Source: Rhodobacteraceae bacterium UBA6273 (GTDB lineage: Bacteria; Pseudomonadota; Alphaproteobacteria; Rhodobacterales; Rhodobacteraceae). From it: a stretch of 17,228 nucleotides of DNA. The DNA lies in assembly GCA_002440625.1 (NCBI GenBank), contig DJUV01000209.1, positions 1 through 17,228 on the forward strand. Direction: 5' to 3'. Below the pieces are notes generated by a model. That model was not told the origin of the DNA. It ran no database searches and saw only the letters and a list, made by a program, of their open reading frames with translations. Positions 1 to 7,189 of this stretch are shown here, piece by piece (position 1 is the first letter of the stretch; the number at the start of each line of letters is the position of its first letter). The position numbers and the translations under genes were made by a program.

Positions 1-2
1 CG

Positions 3-1286
3 CGGGTGCGCGAACGGCGGCTCAGGATCGGCATGAAGCAAGCCGATCTGGCGCGGTCGGCGGGCATTTCGCCCGCCTATCTCAACCTCATCGAACATAA
101 CCGGCGGCGCGTCGGAGCCGCACTGCTGACGGCACTTGCTAGCGCGCTCGGCATCGAGGAGGCGGCGCTTGCCGAAGGCGCGGAAAGTGCCTTGATGGAG
201 GGCTTGCGCGAAGCTGCGGCGGGCGCGGCAGGGGCGGAAACCGAACCGGAGATCGCCCGCATCGAGGAGTTCGTCAGCCGCTTTCCGGGCTGGGCAGAGC
301 TTCTTTCCGCCCGGCAGGCGCGGGTCGGCGCGCTCGAACGTGCGGTCGAGGCGCTGAGCGAGCGCATGGCGCATGACCCGTTCCTGTCGGCCTCGCTGCA
401 TGAGGTCCTGTCGGCGGCGACCTCGGTGCGCTCCACGGCGGCGATCCTTGCCGAAAGCGAGGATATCGACCCCATCTGGCGCGAGCGTTTTCACGGCAAC
501 ATCTTCGCCGACAGCACAAGGCTCAGCGAGGCGGCGCAGGCGCTGGTGACCTTCATGGACACGACCGAGGCCGGCGAGACCGGCCTGTCCTCGCCGCAAG
601 AAGAGGTCGAAGCCTGGCTGGCGCGGACGGACTATCACCTCGTGGCCCTTGAGCGCAGCCATCCGCCTGCACCAGAGGCGCTGATCGCGGGGGTGCCGGA
701 ACTTGCCACCGGCGCCGCGCGGACGCTGGCCCTTGCCCATATCGCCCGCTACCGCGCCGATGCGCTGGCGCTGCCGCTCGAACCCTTCCAGCGGGCGGTG
801 GCGGAACTGGGCGCCGACCCCGCAGCACTTTCCGCGCGATTCGCTGTGGCACCATCCGCGATCTTCCGGCGTCTGGTGACGCTGCCAAGGGCGGCGGCTC
901 CGGCGCTGGGAATGCTGGTCTGCGACGCCTCGGGCGGCGTCACCTTTCGCCGCCCGCTGCCGGGCTTCGCACTGCCGCGTCATGGTGCCGGCTGCCCGCT
1001 CTGGCCGCTTTACGAGGTGCTGGCGCGGCCAGCGGTGCTGGTCCGCCTTCCGGTAGAAATGGCCGGCCGCGTCCCGCAGCGCTTTGTCCTTCACGCCTTT
1101 GCCGAGACCAGCCACCCGGGCGGCTATGACGGCCCGCAGGTCATTGCGGCGATGATGCTGATCCAGCCCGCGCTGACGCCCCGTTCGGACGTGGAGCGAC
1201 CAGTTGGCCCCGCCTGCCGCATCTGCCCGCGCGCCGCTTGCGTGGCGCGGCGGGAACCCTCGATCCTGATCGGTTCGGGGGCGTGA
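3..1286 (+). CDS. ScfR-like XRE-family short-chain acyl-CoA regulator (5' end outside window)
   Basis: This is a cytoplasmic transcriptional regulator of the short-chain fatty acyl-CoA regulator type. It has an N-terminal XRE helix-turn-helix (KQADLARSAGISPAYLNLIE, roughly the first 35 residues visible), a long alpha-helical middle and a C-terminal ligand-type domain. It ends in a cysteine-rich tail, CRICPRAACVARREPSI, that is typical of the family. The first ATG/GTG in the window (GTG at 6) is probably not the true start: the frame stays open to the window edge, and relatives begin 8-12 residues earlier with a segment ending in RxRERR. The gene is therefore partial at its 5' end. Known relatives (RamB, MccR, PccR) control acetate, propionate or methylmalonyl pathways in response to acyl-CoAs. 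The target here is not visible. A response-regulator operon follows on the same strand after 63 bases. Confidence 0.85.
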   Translation, partial: RVRERRLRIGMKQADLARSAGISPAYLNLIEHNRRRVGAALLTALASALGIEEAALAEGAESALMEGLREAAAGAAGAETEPEIARIEEFVSRFPGWAELLSARQARVGALERAVEALSERMAHDPFLSASLHEVLSAATSVRSTAAILAESEDIDPIWRERFHGNIFADSTRLSEAAQALVTFMDTTEAGETGLSSPQEEVEAWLARTDYHLVALERSHPPAPEALIAGVPELATGAARTLALAHIARYRADALALPLEPFQRAVAELGADPAALSARFAVAPSAIFRRLVTLPRAAAPALGMLVCDASGGVTFRRPLPGFALPRHGAGCPLWPLYEVLARPAVLVRLPVEMAGRVPQRFVLHAFAETSHPGGYDGPQVIAAMMLIQPALTPRSDVERPVGPACRICPRAACVARREPSILIGSGA

Positions 1287-1294
1287 GATGGATT

Positions 1295-1323
1295 TTGACG
1301 CGAAGGTTTCAATCGGTGATAGT
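1295..1323 (+). promoter_or_regulatory. Predicted sigma70-type promoter of the response regulator/kinase operon
   Basis: TTGACG (1295-1300) and GATAGT (1318-1323) are separated by 17 bases. Transcription would start near 1330, just before the GGGAGGGG ribosome-binding site and the TTG start at 1350. This suggests the operon is transcribed independently of the upstream regulator. It is a pattern match only. Confidence 0.5.
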
Positions 1324-1336
1324 AAGAGCCGTCCTT

Positions 1337-1344
1337 GGGAGGGG
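1337..1344 (+). promoter_or_regulatory. Ribosome-binding site that decides the TTG start at 1350
   Basis: The purine-rich GGGAGGGG is 5 bases before TTG 1350. It lies inside the reading frame if the earlier TTG at 1335 were used, which argues against that earlier start. Confidence 0.6.
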
Positions 1345-1349
1345 ACCGC

Positions 1350-1718
1350 TTGGGGAAGAACGTACTTCTGATCGAGGATGAACCGCATATCGCGGAGGCG
1401 ATCCGCTATGTGCTGACCCGCGATGGCTGGCAGGTCGCGAGTCATGGCGACGGCGGCGATGCGATCGAGGTGATCCGTCGTTCCCCGCCCGATGTACTGG
1501 TGCTGGACGTGATGCTGCCGGGCCGGTCGGGGCATGAGATTCTGGCCGACCTCCGCCGCGATCCGGCGTTTTCGGACCTGCCGGTGCTGGTGCTTTCGGC
1601 GCGCGGGTTGCAGCACATGCCGGAAGGGGCCACCCGCGTCATGGCCAAGCCCTTCGCCAATGCCGAGGTGGTTTCCGCCGTCCGCGCCATGGCCGATGCG
1701 CGGGGGCGGCTGGAATGA
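1350..1718 (+). CDS. Single-domain response regulator (CheY-like receiver)
   Basis: This is a stand-alone receiver domain of 122 residues with no DNA-binding or enzymatic output domain. Visible key residues (TTG 1350 numbering) are the acidic pocket E9-D10 (LLIEDEP), the phosphoacceptor D53 (VLVLDVMLPG), the switch Ser83 (VLSAR) and the conserved Lys100 followed by Pro (MAKPF). The TTG at 1350 is preferred because the strong GGGAGGGG at 1337-1344 sits about 5 bases upstream. A TTG at 1335 would overlap that ribosome-binding site and leave almost no leader. The stop overlaps the next gene's start as ATGA at 1715-1718, so translation is probably coupled. The partner is presumably the symporter-histidine kinase two genes downstream. 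How the signal reaches gene expression is not shown here; a phosphorelay or protein partner is one possibility. Confidence 0.88.
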   Translation: MGKNVLLIEDEPHIAEAIRYVLTRDGWQVASHGDGGDAIEVIRRSPPDVLVLDVMLPGRSGHEILADLRRDPAFSDLPVLVLSARGLQHMPEGATRVMAKPFANAEVVSAVRAMADARGRLE

Positions 1719-1999
1719 CGAACCGGGCGGCGCCGGTTTTCCTCGCCCGGAAAAGCTATCGGCGGCGGCGGATGACGGATGCCGCGCGGCTTTTGCCGAT
1801 TGTCGGCGTGTTCCTCATCCTCCTGCCGATCCTCTGGCAGCCGGCCTCTACGCCAGCGCCCGACACCGGCTACGGCGTCGCATATCTCTTCATCGTATGG
1901 ACGCTGCTGATCATCGCTGCGCGGGTCATAAGCCATTTCGTCGCCAGTGAGGCGGACGCATCCGAAGATGCCCCCGACGCCGGGGACGACGCGGCATGA
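1715..1999 (+). CDS. Small two-helix membrane protein between response regulator and kinase
   Basis: This 94-residue protein has a basic N-terminus (ARKSYRRRR), two hydrophobic segments at about residues 26-42 and 54-76, and an acidic C-terminal tail (ASEDAPDAGDD). It is predicted to be an inner-membrane protein with no enzymatic motif. Its start overlaps the response regulator stop (ATGA 1715-1718) and its stop overlaps the kinase start (ATGA 1996-1999). Its position just before a symporter-kinase resembles the small CbrX open reading frame described before CbrA in Pseudomonas. Functional equivalence is my inference, and I do not claim sequence homology. An internal ATG at 1772 (Met20) would give a 75-residue protein and is an alternative start. 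Confidence 0.72.
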   Translation: MTNRAAPVFLARKSYRRRRMTDAARLLPIVGVFLILLPILWQPASTPAPDTGYGVAYLFIVWTLLIIAARVISHFVASEADASEDAPDAGDDAA

Positions 2000-4701
2000 T
2001 TCCCTTCAACATTCTGGTCGGCGTCTGCCTGACCTATGTGATCCTCCTTTTCGGCATCGCCTTTGCCGCCGAAAGGCGGGCGCGGCGCGGTCGGATCGGC
2101 TGGCTGCGCTCGCCGATGGTCTACACTCTGTCGCTGTCGATCTATTGCACCGCCTGGACCTTCTACGGCGCGGTGGGCTACGCGGCGCGGTCGGGGCTGG
2201 AGTTCGTGACCATCTATCTCGGCCCGACGCTGGTTTTCGTCGGCTGGTGGCTGGTCCTCCGGAAGCTGGTCAGGATCGGTCGCACCCAACGCATCACCTC
2301 CATCGCCGACCTCATCTCCTCGCGGTTCGGCAAGTCGAACCTTCTCGGCGTCGTGGTGACGGTGATCGCGGTCGTCGCCGCAACGCCCTATATCGCGCTT
2401 CAGCTTCAGTCGGTGACGCTGAGCTTCGGTGTCTTCGCCTCGGACCGGCCCGAAGGCTGGGCGCTGCCCAATGTCAACGGCACCGCGATCTGGCTTGCCG
2501 GCGGGCTGGCGGTCTTCACCATCCTGTTCGGCACGCGCAACCTCGACGCCAACGAACGCCACCACGGCGTCGTCATGGCCATCGCGGTCGAGGCGGTGGT
2601 GAAGCTGGTCGCACTTCTCGCGGTTGGCATCTTTGCCGTCTGGGGCGTGGCGGACGGCTGGCAGGATGTCTCGGCGCGAATCGACGCCTCGCCCATCGCC
2701 GACTGGCCGCTGATGCCGGGGCGCTGGATCGGGCTGACGTTCCTCGCCGGCACCGCCGTTCTGACCCTGCCGCGGATATTCCAGGTGCTGGTGGTCGAGA
2801 ATGCCGATGAGCGGCACCTTGCCACCGCCTCCTGGGCCTTCCCGCTTTACCTGATGCTGATGAGCCTTTTCGTCGTGCCGATCGCCGTCGTTGGCCTGTC
2901 GGTCCTGCCCGAAGGTTCCAATCCTGACCTTTTCGTGCTGACGCTGCCCCTGGCCATGGGGCAAGAGCAGTTGGCGATGCTGGCCTTCCTTGGCGGCTTT
3001 TCCTCGGCCACCTCGATGGTCATTGTCGCCGCCATCGCGCTCGCCACGATGGTGTCGAACCATATCGTGACGCCGCTCTGGCTTTATCTCCGGCAAGGGG
3101 GGGCGCGGGCGCCGGGCGACGTGCGCGGCCTCGTTCTCATGTCGCGGCGGCTTTCCATCGCCGGGATCATGGCGCTTGGCTATGCCTATTACTCGCTCTC
3201 CGGCGGGTCGGCGGCGCTGGCGGCGATCGGCCTTATTTCCTTCGCCGGGGTGGCGCAGATCCTGCCGGCGATGATCGGCGGGATGTTCTGGCGGGGGGCG
3301 ACCGGGCGCGGCGCGGCGATCGGGCTGACGGTGGGCTTTCTCGTCTGGATCTATGCGCTTTACCTGCCGTCCTTCGGCTCCGGCGGGCTTCTGTCTGAGG
3401 CGATCCTGACCAAGGGGCCTTTCGGCATCGGCTGGCTCAGGCCTCATGCGCTTTTCGGGATCGAGGGGCTCGACCCGCTTCTCCATGCGGTCTTCTGGTC
3501 GCTGTCGCTCAATACCTTCTGCTTCATCGCCGTCTCGCTCCTGACCTTCCCGAGCCCGATCGAACGGATGCAGGGGCTGGCCTTCGTCAATGTCTACGAA
3601 CAGGGGCCGGCGCCGCGCGGCTGGTCGCGCGGCGGGGCCGAGGCAGAAGATCTTCTCGTCATGGCGCAGGGCATCCTCGGCGCGCATGAGGCGCAGGAGT
3701 TCTTCCAGAAGGAGGCAGCGGCGCAGGGCAAGGCCGATTTCCTGCCCGAAACCACGCCTGATTTCATCGAACGGCTGGAACGACGGCTTGCCGGCACTGT
3801 GGGTGCCGCGACCGCCCATGCGATGATCGCGCAGTTCGCCGTGGGCGCGGCGGTCTCGGCGCAGGACCTGATGGCGGTCGCCTCCGAAGCCCAGCAGATC
3901 CTCGAATATTCGATCCAGCTCGAGGCGAAGTCAGAGGAGCTTGCCCGCGCCGCGCGGCAGCTGTCTGAGGTCAACGACAAGCTCCGTGATCTTTCCGTGC
4001 AGAAGGACGCCTTCCTGAGCCAGATCAGCCATGAGCTTCGCACGCCGATGACTTCGATCCGGGCGTTTTCCGAGATTCTGATGGACCCGGACCTGCCGGG
4101 CGGGATGCTGCAGAAATATGCCGAGATCATCCATGAGGAAACCATCCGCCTGACGCGGCTGCTCGACGATCTACTCGACCTCTCGGTGCTTGAGGCGCGG
4201 AAGGTCCAGCTCAACATCAAGGTCGCGAACCTGCATGACCTTCTGGAGCGCGCCGTTCAGTCCGCCTCCAACACCCGGCCCGAGCGCAGCTTCACCTATC
4301 AGCGCGACCTGCCGATGGAGCATATGCCGATCATCACGGATACCGACCGGCTGGTGCAGGTCTTCATCAACCTCATCTCCAATGCCCGCAAGTATTGCGA
4401 CGCGGCGCGGCCGGAACTGGCGATCTCGGTGCGCAAGCGCGGCGGGCGGCTGACGGTGGATTTCATCGACAACGGCAGCGGCATCCCGAAGAAGGCGCAG
4501 CGGCTGATCTTCGAGAAATTCGCGCGGCTGACCGATACCCAGCGGGCCGGGGGCGCGGGGCTTGGCCTAGCCATCTGCCGTGAGATCATGGTCAACCTCG
4601 GCGGCACGATCAGCTATCTGCCGGGGCAGGGCGGGGCTGCCTTCCGCGTCTCGTTGCCGGTCCGGCCCGAGGTTCAGCTTCGCCAGCAGCAGGCCGCCTA
4701 A
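1996..4701 (+). CDS. Sodium:solute symporter-STAC-histidine kinase sensor (CbrA/CrbS-like)
   Basis: This 901-residue membrane sensor kinase has three parts. Residues 1-540 form a multi-helix sodium:solute symporter (SSS) domain. Residues about 550-640 match the STAC linker pattern (DLLVMAQGIL through AHAMIAQF). A predicted coiled coil at about 635-672 then leads into the kinase core. The phosphorylated histidine is His679 in QISHELRTPM. The ATP-binding domain shows an N box at Asn796 (NLISNARKY), a D box at Asp825 (DNGSGIP) and a glycine-rich lid near 853 (GAGLGLAIC). No PAS domain is apparent, unlike Pseudomonas CbrA. Known relatives sense histidine/carbon status (CbrA) or acetate (CrbS); the solute here is unknown. 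The gene is translationally coupled to the small membrane protein upstream. The likely phosphoacceptor is the receiver encoded at 1350. Confidence 0.93.
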   Translation: MIPFNILVGVCLTYVILLFGIAFAAERRARRGRIGWLRSPMVYTLSLSIYCTAWTFYGAVGYAARSGLEFVTIYLGPTLVFVGWWLVLRKLVRIGRTQRITSIADLISSRFGKSNLLGVVVTVIAVVAATPYIALQLQSVTLSFGVFASDRPEGWALPNVNGTAIWLAGGLAVFTILFGTRNLDANERHHGVVMAIAVEAVVKLVALLAVGIFAVWGVADGWQDVSARIDASPIADWPLMPGRWIGLTFLAGTAVLTLPRIFQVLVVENADERHLATASWAFPLYLMLMSLFVVPIAVVGLSVLPEGSNPDLFVLTLPLAMGQEQLAMLAFLGGFSSATSMVIVAAIALATMVSNHIVTPLWLYLRQGGARAPGDVRGLVLMSRRLSIAGIMALGYAYYSLSGGSAALAAIGLISFAGVAQILPAMIGGMFWRGATGRGAAIGLTVGFLVWIYALYLPSFGSGGLLSEAILTKGPFGIGWLRPHALFGIEGLDPLLHAVFWSLSLNTFCFIAVSLLTFPSPIERMQGLAFVNVYEQGPAPRGWSRGGAEAEDLLVMAQGILGAHEAQEFFQKEAAAQGKADFLPETTPDFIERLERRLAGTVGAATAHAMIAQFAVGAAVSAQDLMAVASEAQQILEYSIQLEAKSEELARAARQLSEVNDKLRDLSVQKDAFLSQISHELRTPMTSIRAFSEILMDPDLPGGMLQKYAEIIHEETIRLTRLLDDLLDLSVLEARKVQLNIKVANLHDLLERAVQSASNTRPERSFTYQRDLPMEHMPIITDTDRLVQVFINLISNARKYCDAARPELAISVRKRGGRLTVDFIDNGSGIPKKAQRLIFEKFARLTDTQRAGGAGLGLAICREIMVNLGGTISYLPGQGGAAFRVSLPVRPEVQLRQQQAA

Positions 4702-4708
4702 GGCGGTC
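4692..4708 (+). terminator. Hairpin enclosing the kinase stop codon
   Basis: The stem GGCCGCC/GGCGGTC (one G-U pair) closes on a three-base TAA loop that is the kinase stop codon. No T-tract follows, so this is a weak intrinsic terminator or mRNA-end stabiliser at best. Confidence 0.35.
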
Positions 4709-4771
4709 AACACTTTGGTAACGACGCTCTGACACATCTGGTCGGGGGCATGGGCGCGAACCGGACGGACG

Positions 4772-5722
4772 ATGGCGGACACGGCAATCCTCAGGCGGAT
4801 GGCGCAGGCTTCCGGCGATGCGGCGGAGGATCCGGCGCGACGGGTGCTGGCAACCTCGGTCGCGCGGGCGGCGGAGGCCGTGCTTGGCCTGCCGCTTGCC
4901 GTTGATTTGGTCGATGTCTCCGCCGTCACTCTCGCCGATCTGCCCGAACGGCTTGAGGACCGCGCACTTCTTGCGCTGATCGAGGCGCCGGGGGAACGGC
5001 AGGGGCTGGCCATCCTGTCGGCGGGGCTGGTCTCGGCGGTGATCGAGGTGCTGACGACCGGGCGGATGACCCCGTCGGAGCCTGCGCCAAGGCGACCGAC
5101 GCGGACGGATGCGGCGCTCTCGGTCGGGCTGATCGAGGGGATTCTGGCGGAAACCGATGCGGCGGCGATGGCTGGCGATGCGCCTTGGGCCGAATGGCAG
5201 GGCGCGTTCCGCTACGCCTCCAGCATCGAAGACCCGCGGCTCCTGCCGCTCATTCTCGACGACACGCGCTATCACATGATCCGCTGTGGGTTGCGGCTGG
5301 GGCTGTCCGGGGACCGCGCGGCTTCGCTGTCCTTCGTGCTGCCGGAACGCCGCCAGCCGGTGTCGACGGCGCTGAAGTCGGGGGAGGCTCAGGGCTGGCG
5401 TGACGATCTTGCGGGCGCAGTTTTGGGGGCTGAGGCCGAGATCATCGCCGTCCTTGCGCGCCTGCAGCGCCCGCTGGCCGAGGTGGCGGCGCTGAAGCCG
5501 GGTTCGGTCCTGCGCCTGCCCGACGATGCCCTGACCCACCTCAGGCTCGAAGGGGCGGGGCGGCAGCTTCTCGCCCGCGCGCGGCTCGGCCAATACCGGG
5601 GCTATCTCGCGGTGCGGCTGACCGGCGCACCCAGCCATGACGCAGGTGCCGCTGGTTTCACCCCGGCGCAGGTGCCGGGGGGCGAGCCGGGTATCCCTGC
5701 GCGGCAGGCGGCGGGCGCGTAG
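4772..5722 (+). CDS. Orphan FliM/FliN C-terminal (SPOA) domain protein
   Basis: This 316-residue predicted cytoplasmic protein has a C-terminal 70-80 residue segment (about 228-298) that reads as a FliN/FliM SPOA domain: PLAEVAALKPGSVLRLPDDA, then LEGAGRQLLARARLGQYRGY. This is the usual beta-rich pattern of flagellar motor-switch and type III secretion C-ring proteins. The middle (about 60-200) resembles the CheC-like fold of FliM only loosely, and I recognise no catalytic motif. No other flagellar or chemotaxis gene is in the window. It follows the kinase by 70 bases on the same strand and converges with the sulfurtransferase fusion. The ATG at 4772 has only a weak GGAC-type ribosome-binding site. 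Family assignment of the C-terminal part is fairly good; a role in motility is not shown. Confidence 0.72.
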   Translation: MADTAILRRMAQASGDAAEDPARRVLATSVARAAEAVLGLPLAVDLVDVSAVTLADLPERLEDRALLALIEAPGERQGLAILSAGLVSAVIEVLTTGRMTPSEPAPRRPTRTDAALSVGLIEGILAETDAAAMAGDAPWAEWQGAFRYASSIEDPRLLPLILDDTRYHMIRCGLRLGLSGDRAASLSFVLPERRQPVSTALKSGEAQGWRDDLAGAVLGAEAEIIAVLARLQRPLAEVAALKPGSVLRLPDDALTHLRLEGAGRQLLARARLGQYRGYLAVRLTGAPSHDAGAAGFTPAQVPGGEPGIPARQAAGA

Positions 5723-5739
5723 GGCTGAAGGCTCAGCCC
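5722..5739. terminator. Bidirectional terminator-like hairpin between convergent genes
   Basis: A perfect 7-base inverted repeat, GGGCTGA / TCAGCCC, with the four-base loop AGGC. It overlaps the stop codon of each converging gene (TAG 5720-5722 and the minus-strand TGA at 5733-5735). It could end transcription from both sides, although neither side has a proper T-tract. Confidence 0.5.
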
Positions 5740-6605
5740 CGGTTTGCCGAAAGCGCGTCGATCTGCGCCCGCATCGGTTCGAGATTGTAACCAAAGCGCG
5801 CCGCCGCCCCGATCAGCTCGTCGGTCGGGCGCGTGCCGGCCTGGCTCAGGGCCCAGACGATGGAGGAACGGTTGCCCGAGGCGCAGTAGGCGAAGACCGG
5901 GCCCTTTGCCTCGGCCAGTGCCGCGCCCTGCAGACGGACGTTGTCCATGGTGATGGCGCCGCCGATGACCGGGTTGACGACGAAGGCCAGCCCAGCGGCT
6001 TCGACCGCCTTCCGCATCGCCTCGGTCTGCACTTCGGGCGGGATCTCGCCGTCGGGGCGGTTGTCGACGATGGTGGTGAAGCCGGCGGCGGCGATCGCGG
6101 CGACATCCTCGGGCAGGATCTGCGGCGAGACAGCGTAGCTGTCGGTCAGGCGGCGAATGTCCATCCGGTGTCCTCTGGTGGCAAGCGAAGCGATAAGCGC
6201 CCTGAGGCGCGGCGTGGCGACCATACCCGCGATCATCGCCGCAAGAAAGATCAGGCCGGACATTCCGCCAAAAGTGATCGAGGCCATGGCGGGGCCGGGG
6301 CAAAGCCCGGCAAGGCCCCAGCCCACACCGAAGAGGGCGGAGCCGATGGCGAGCGCTGGGGTGATCTTCGACGGCGGGCTTTCCGGCAGGGGCGCGCCGA
6401 GCAATGAAACCTGCCGCCCGCGCAGATAGGCCCAAGCGAGCGCCATCGGCACCATCGCGCCGCCCATCACGAACATCAGGGTCGGGTCCCAGCCGCCGAA
6501 AAGGTCGAGGAAACCCTGGACCCGGCGCGTGTCGGTCATGCCGGCAATGACAAGGCCAAGGCCGAAAAGCCCGCCCGAAAGTGCTGCGAAGAAAAGCCGG
6601 CCCAT
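5733..6605 (-). CDS. YeeE/YedE-type transporter half (PmpB-like, DUF6691) fused to TIGR01244 sulfurtransferase
   Basis: This is one open frame of 290 residues. Residues 1-about 140 form a four-helix YeeE/YedE half-transporter with the conserved GLCPGPA motif (Cys102), a family linked to uptake of sulfur compounds such as thiosulfate. From Met148 the frame continues without a stop into a complete TIGR01244 (DUF442, phosphatase-like) domain of 143 residues. That domain has the active-site loop YCASGNRS with Cys241. In related bacteria these are normally separate neighbouring genes, so this looks like a natural fusion that places the cysteine enzyme on the transporter's cytoplasmic end (inference). 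The start ATG 6605 overlaps the upstream gene's stop as TGATG. An extra internal start at 6164 (Met148) could yield the free enzyme. A sequencing error that removed a stop cannot be excluded. Confidence 0.85.
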   Translation of the reverse strand: MGRLFFAALSGGLFGLGLVIAGMTDTRRVQGFLDLFGGWDPTLMFVMGGAMVPMALAWAYLRGRQVSLLGAPLPESPPSKITPALAIGSALFGVGWGLAGLCPGPAMASITFGGMSGLIFLAAMIAGMVATPRLRALIASLATRGHRMDIRRLTDSYAVSPQILPEDVAAIAAAGFTTIVDNRPDGEIPPEVQTEAMRKAVEAAGLAFVVNPVIGGAITMDNVRLQGAALAEAKGPVFAYCASGNRSSIVWALSQAGTRPTDELIGAAARFGYNLEPMRAQIDALSANRG

Positions 6606-7030
6606 CAGATCAGCCCCAGGACATGGCGCGCCAGAAGGACCGTCAGCGCCCCCATGCCGACGTAGATCAGCGTCGCCACGATGCTGCGGACCGACAGGCG
6701 CGGGATGCCGCAGACGCCGTGACCCGAGGTGCAGCCACCGGCGAGCCGCGTGCCGATACCGACCGCAAGGCCGGCGACCACCAGCACCGCCACCGATCCT
6801 GTTGCATGGGTGGCGGCGCGTCCGATAAGCGGCGCCGCCAGACCCGGCACCGCGACAAGTGCGGCGATGAACACCAGCTTTTCGCTGAGGCTTCGCCCCG
6901 CCGTGCCATCGACAACGCTGCCGAGAATGCCCGATGCGCCCATGATCCGGCCATTGGCGAGAAGGAAGATCGCCGCGGCGATGCCGATCATGACACCGCC
7001 CGCAGCGCCGTAGAGCCATTCGATGGGCAT
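6605..7030 (-). CDS. YeeE/YedE family transporter half (PmpA-like)
   Basis: This 141-residue inner-membrane protein has about four hydrophobic helices and the family signature GGCTSGHGVCG with Cys100 and Cys107, thought to relay sulfur substrates in YeeE/YedE thiosulfate transporters. It is half the length of full YeeE, and the second half is supplied by the next gene, so the two probably assemble as one transporter. The start at 7030 is supported by GGGAGG about 10 bases upstream. Its TGA shares a base with the next ATG (TGATG), which indicates translational coupling. It is divergent from the DksA-like gene; a promoter match and an FNR-type box lie in the shared region. The substrate is inferred from the family only. 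Confidence 0.86.
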   Translation of the reverse strand: MPIEWLYGAAGGVMIGIAAAIFLLANGRIMGASGILGSVVDGTAGRSLSEKLVFIAALVAVPGLAAPLIGRAATHATGSVAVLVVAGLAVGIGTRLAGGCTSGHGVCGIPRLSVRSIVATLIYVGMGALTVLLARHVLGLI

Positions 7031-7067
7031 GATCCCGACCTCCCGCACCCGCCTTGGACTGCCACCC

Positions 7068-7095
7068 CGTATACGCCTTGCCGCGCCCCTTGCAA
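7068..7095 (-). promoter_or_regulatory. Predicted promoter of the transporter/sulfurtransferase operon
   Basis: On the minus strand, TTGCAA (7095-7090) and TATACG (7073-7068) are separated by 16 bases. This would place the transcription start near 7061, about 30 bases before the ATG at 7030. The FNR-type box is then centred near -67. Pattern match only. Confidence 0.4.
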
Positions 7096-7121
7096 CGGCG
7101 GCTTTTCGCCCCGCCGCAGGA

Positions 7122-7135
7122 TTGACTTGCATCAA
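7122..7135. promoter_or_regulatory. FNR/FnrL-type binding site in the divergent intergenic region
   Basis: The sequence TTGACTTGCATCAA differs by one base from the FNR/CRP-family consensus TTGAT-N4-ATCAA. It is centred at 7128.5. A -10-like TAGAAA at 7159-7164 would give a start near 7171, which puts the box at about -42, the class II activator position, for the DksA-like gene. A family regulator such as FnrL would sense oxygen; other CRP/FNR members could also bind it. Confidence 0.6.
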
Positions 7136-7189
7136 GGCTGCTTCGCGGTAAGCCTTTGTAGAAAGGCGCATGGATGCGAGGAGAGCGCG

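Noticed and set aside
1335..1349. TTG start at 1335 for the response regulator
   Set aside because: It would place the ribosome-binding site inside the gene; TTG 1350 fits both the site and the usual receiver N-terminus.
1870..3819. A 649-codon open frame on the minus strand
   Set aside because: It lies opposite the symporter-kinase gene. Its protein is an unstructured, Arg/Pro/Asp/His-rich sequence typical of antisense frames in GC-rich DNA, while the plus-strand product has clear domains.
5733..6164. Annotating the sulfurtransferase as a separate gene starting at 6164
   Set aside because: There is no stop between the transporter half and this domain, so translation from 6605 must yield the fusion. 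An extra internal start remains possible.
6581..7189. An upstream extension of the DksA-like frame
   Set aside because: It is antisense to the YeeE/YedE genes and lacks a ribosome-binding site; GAGGAGAG before ATG 7190 marks the true start.
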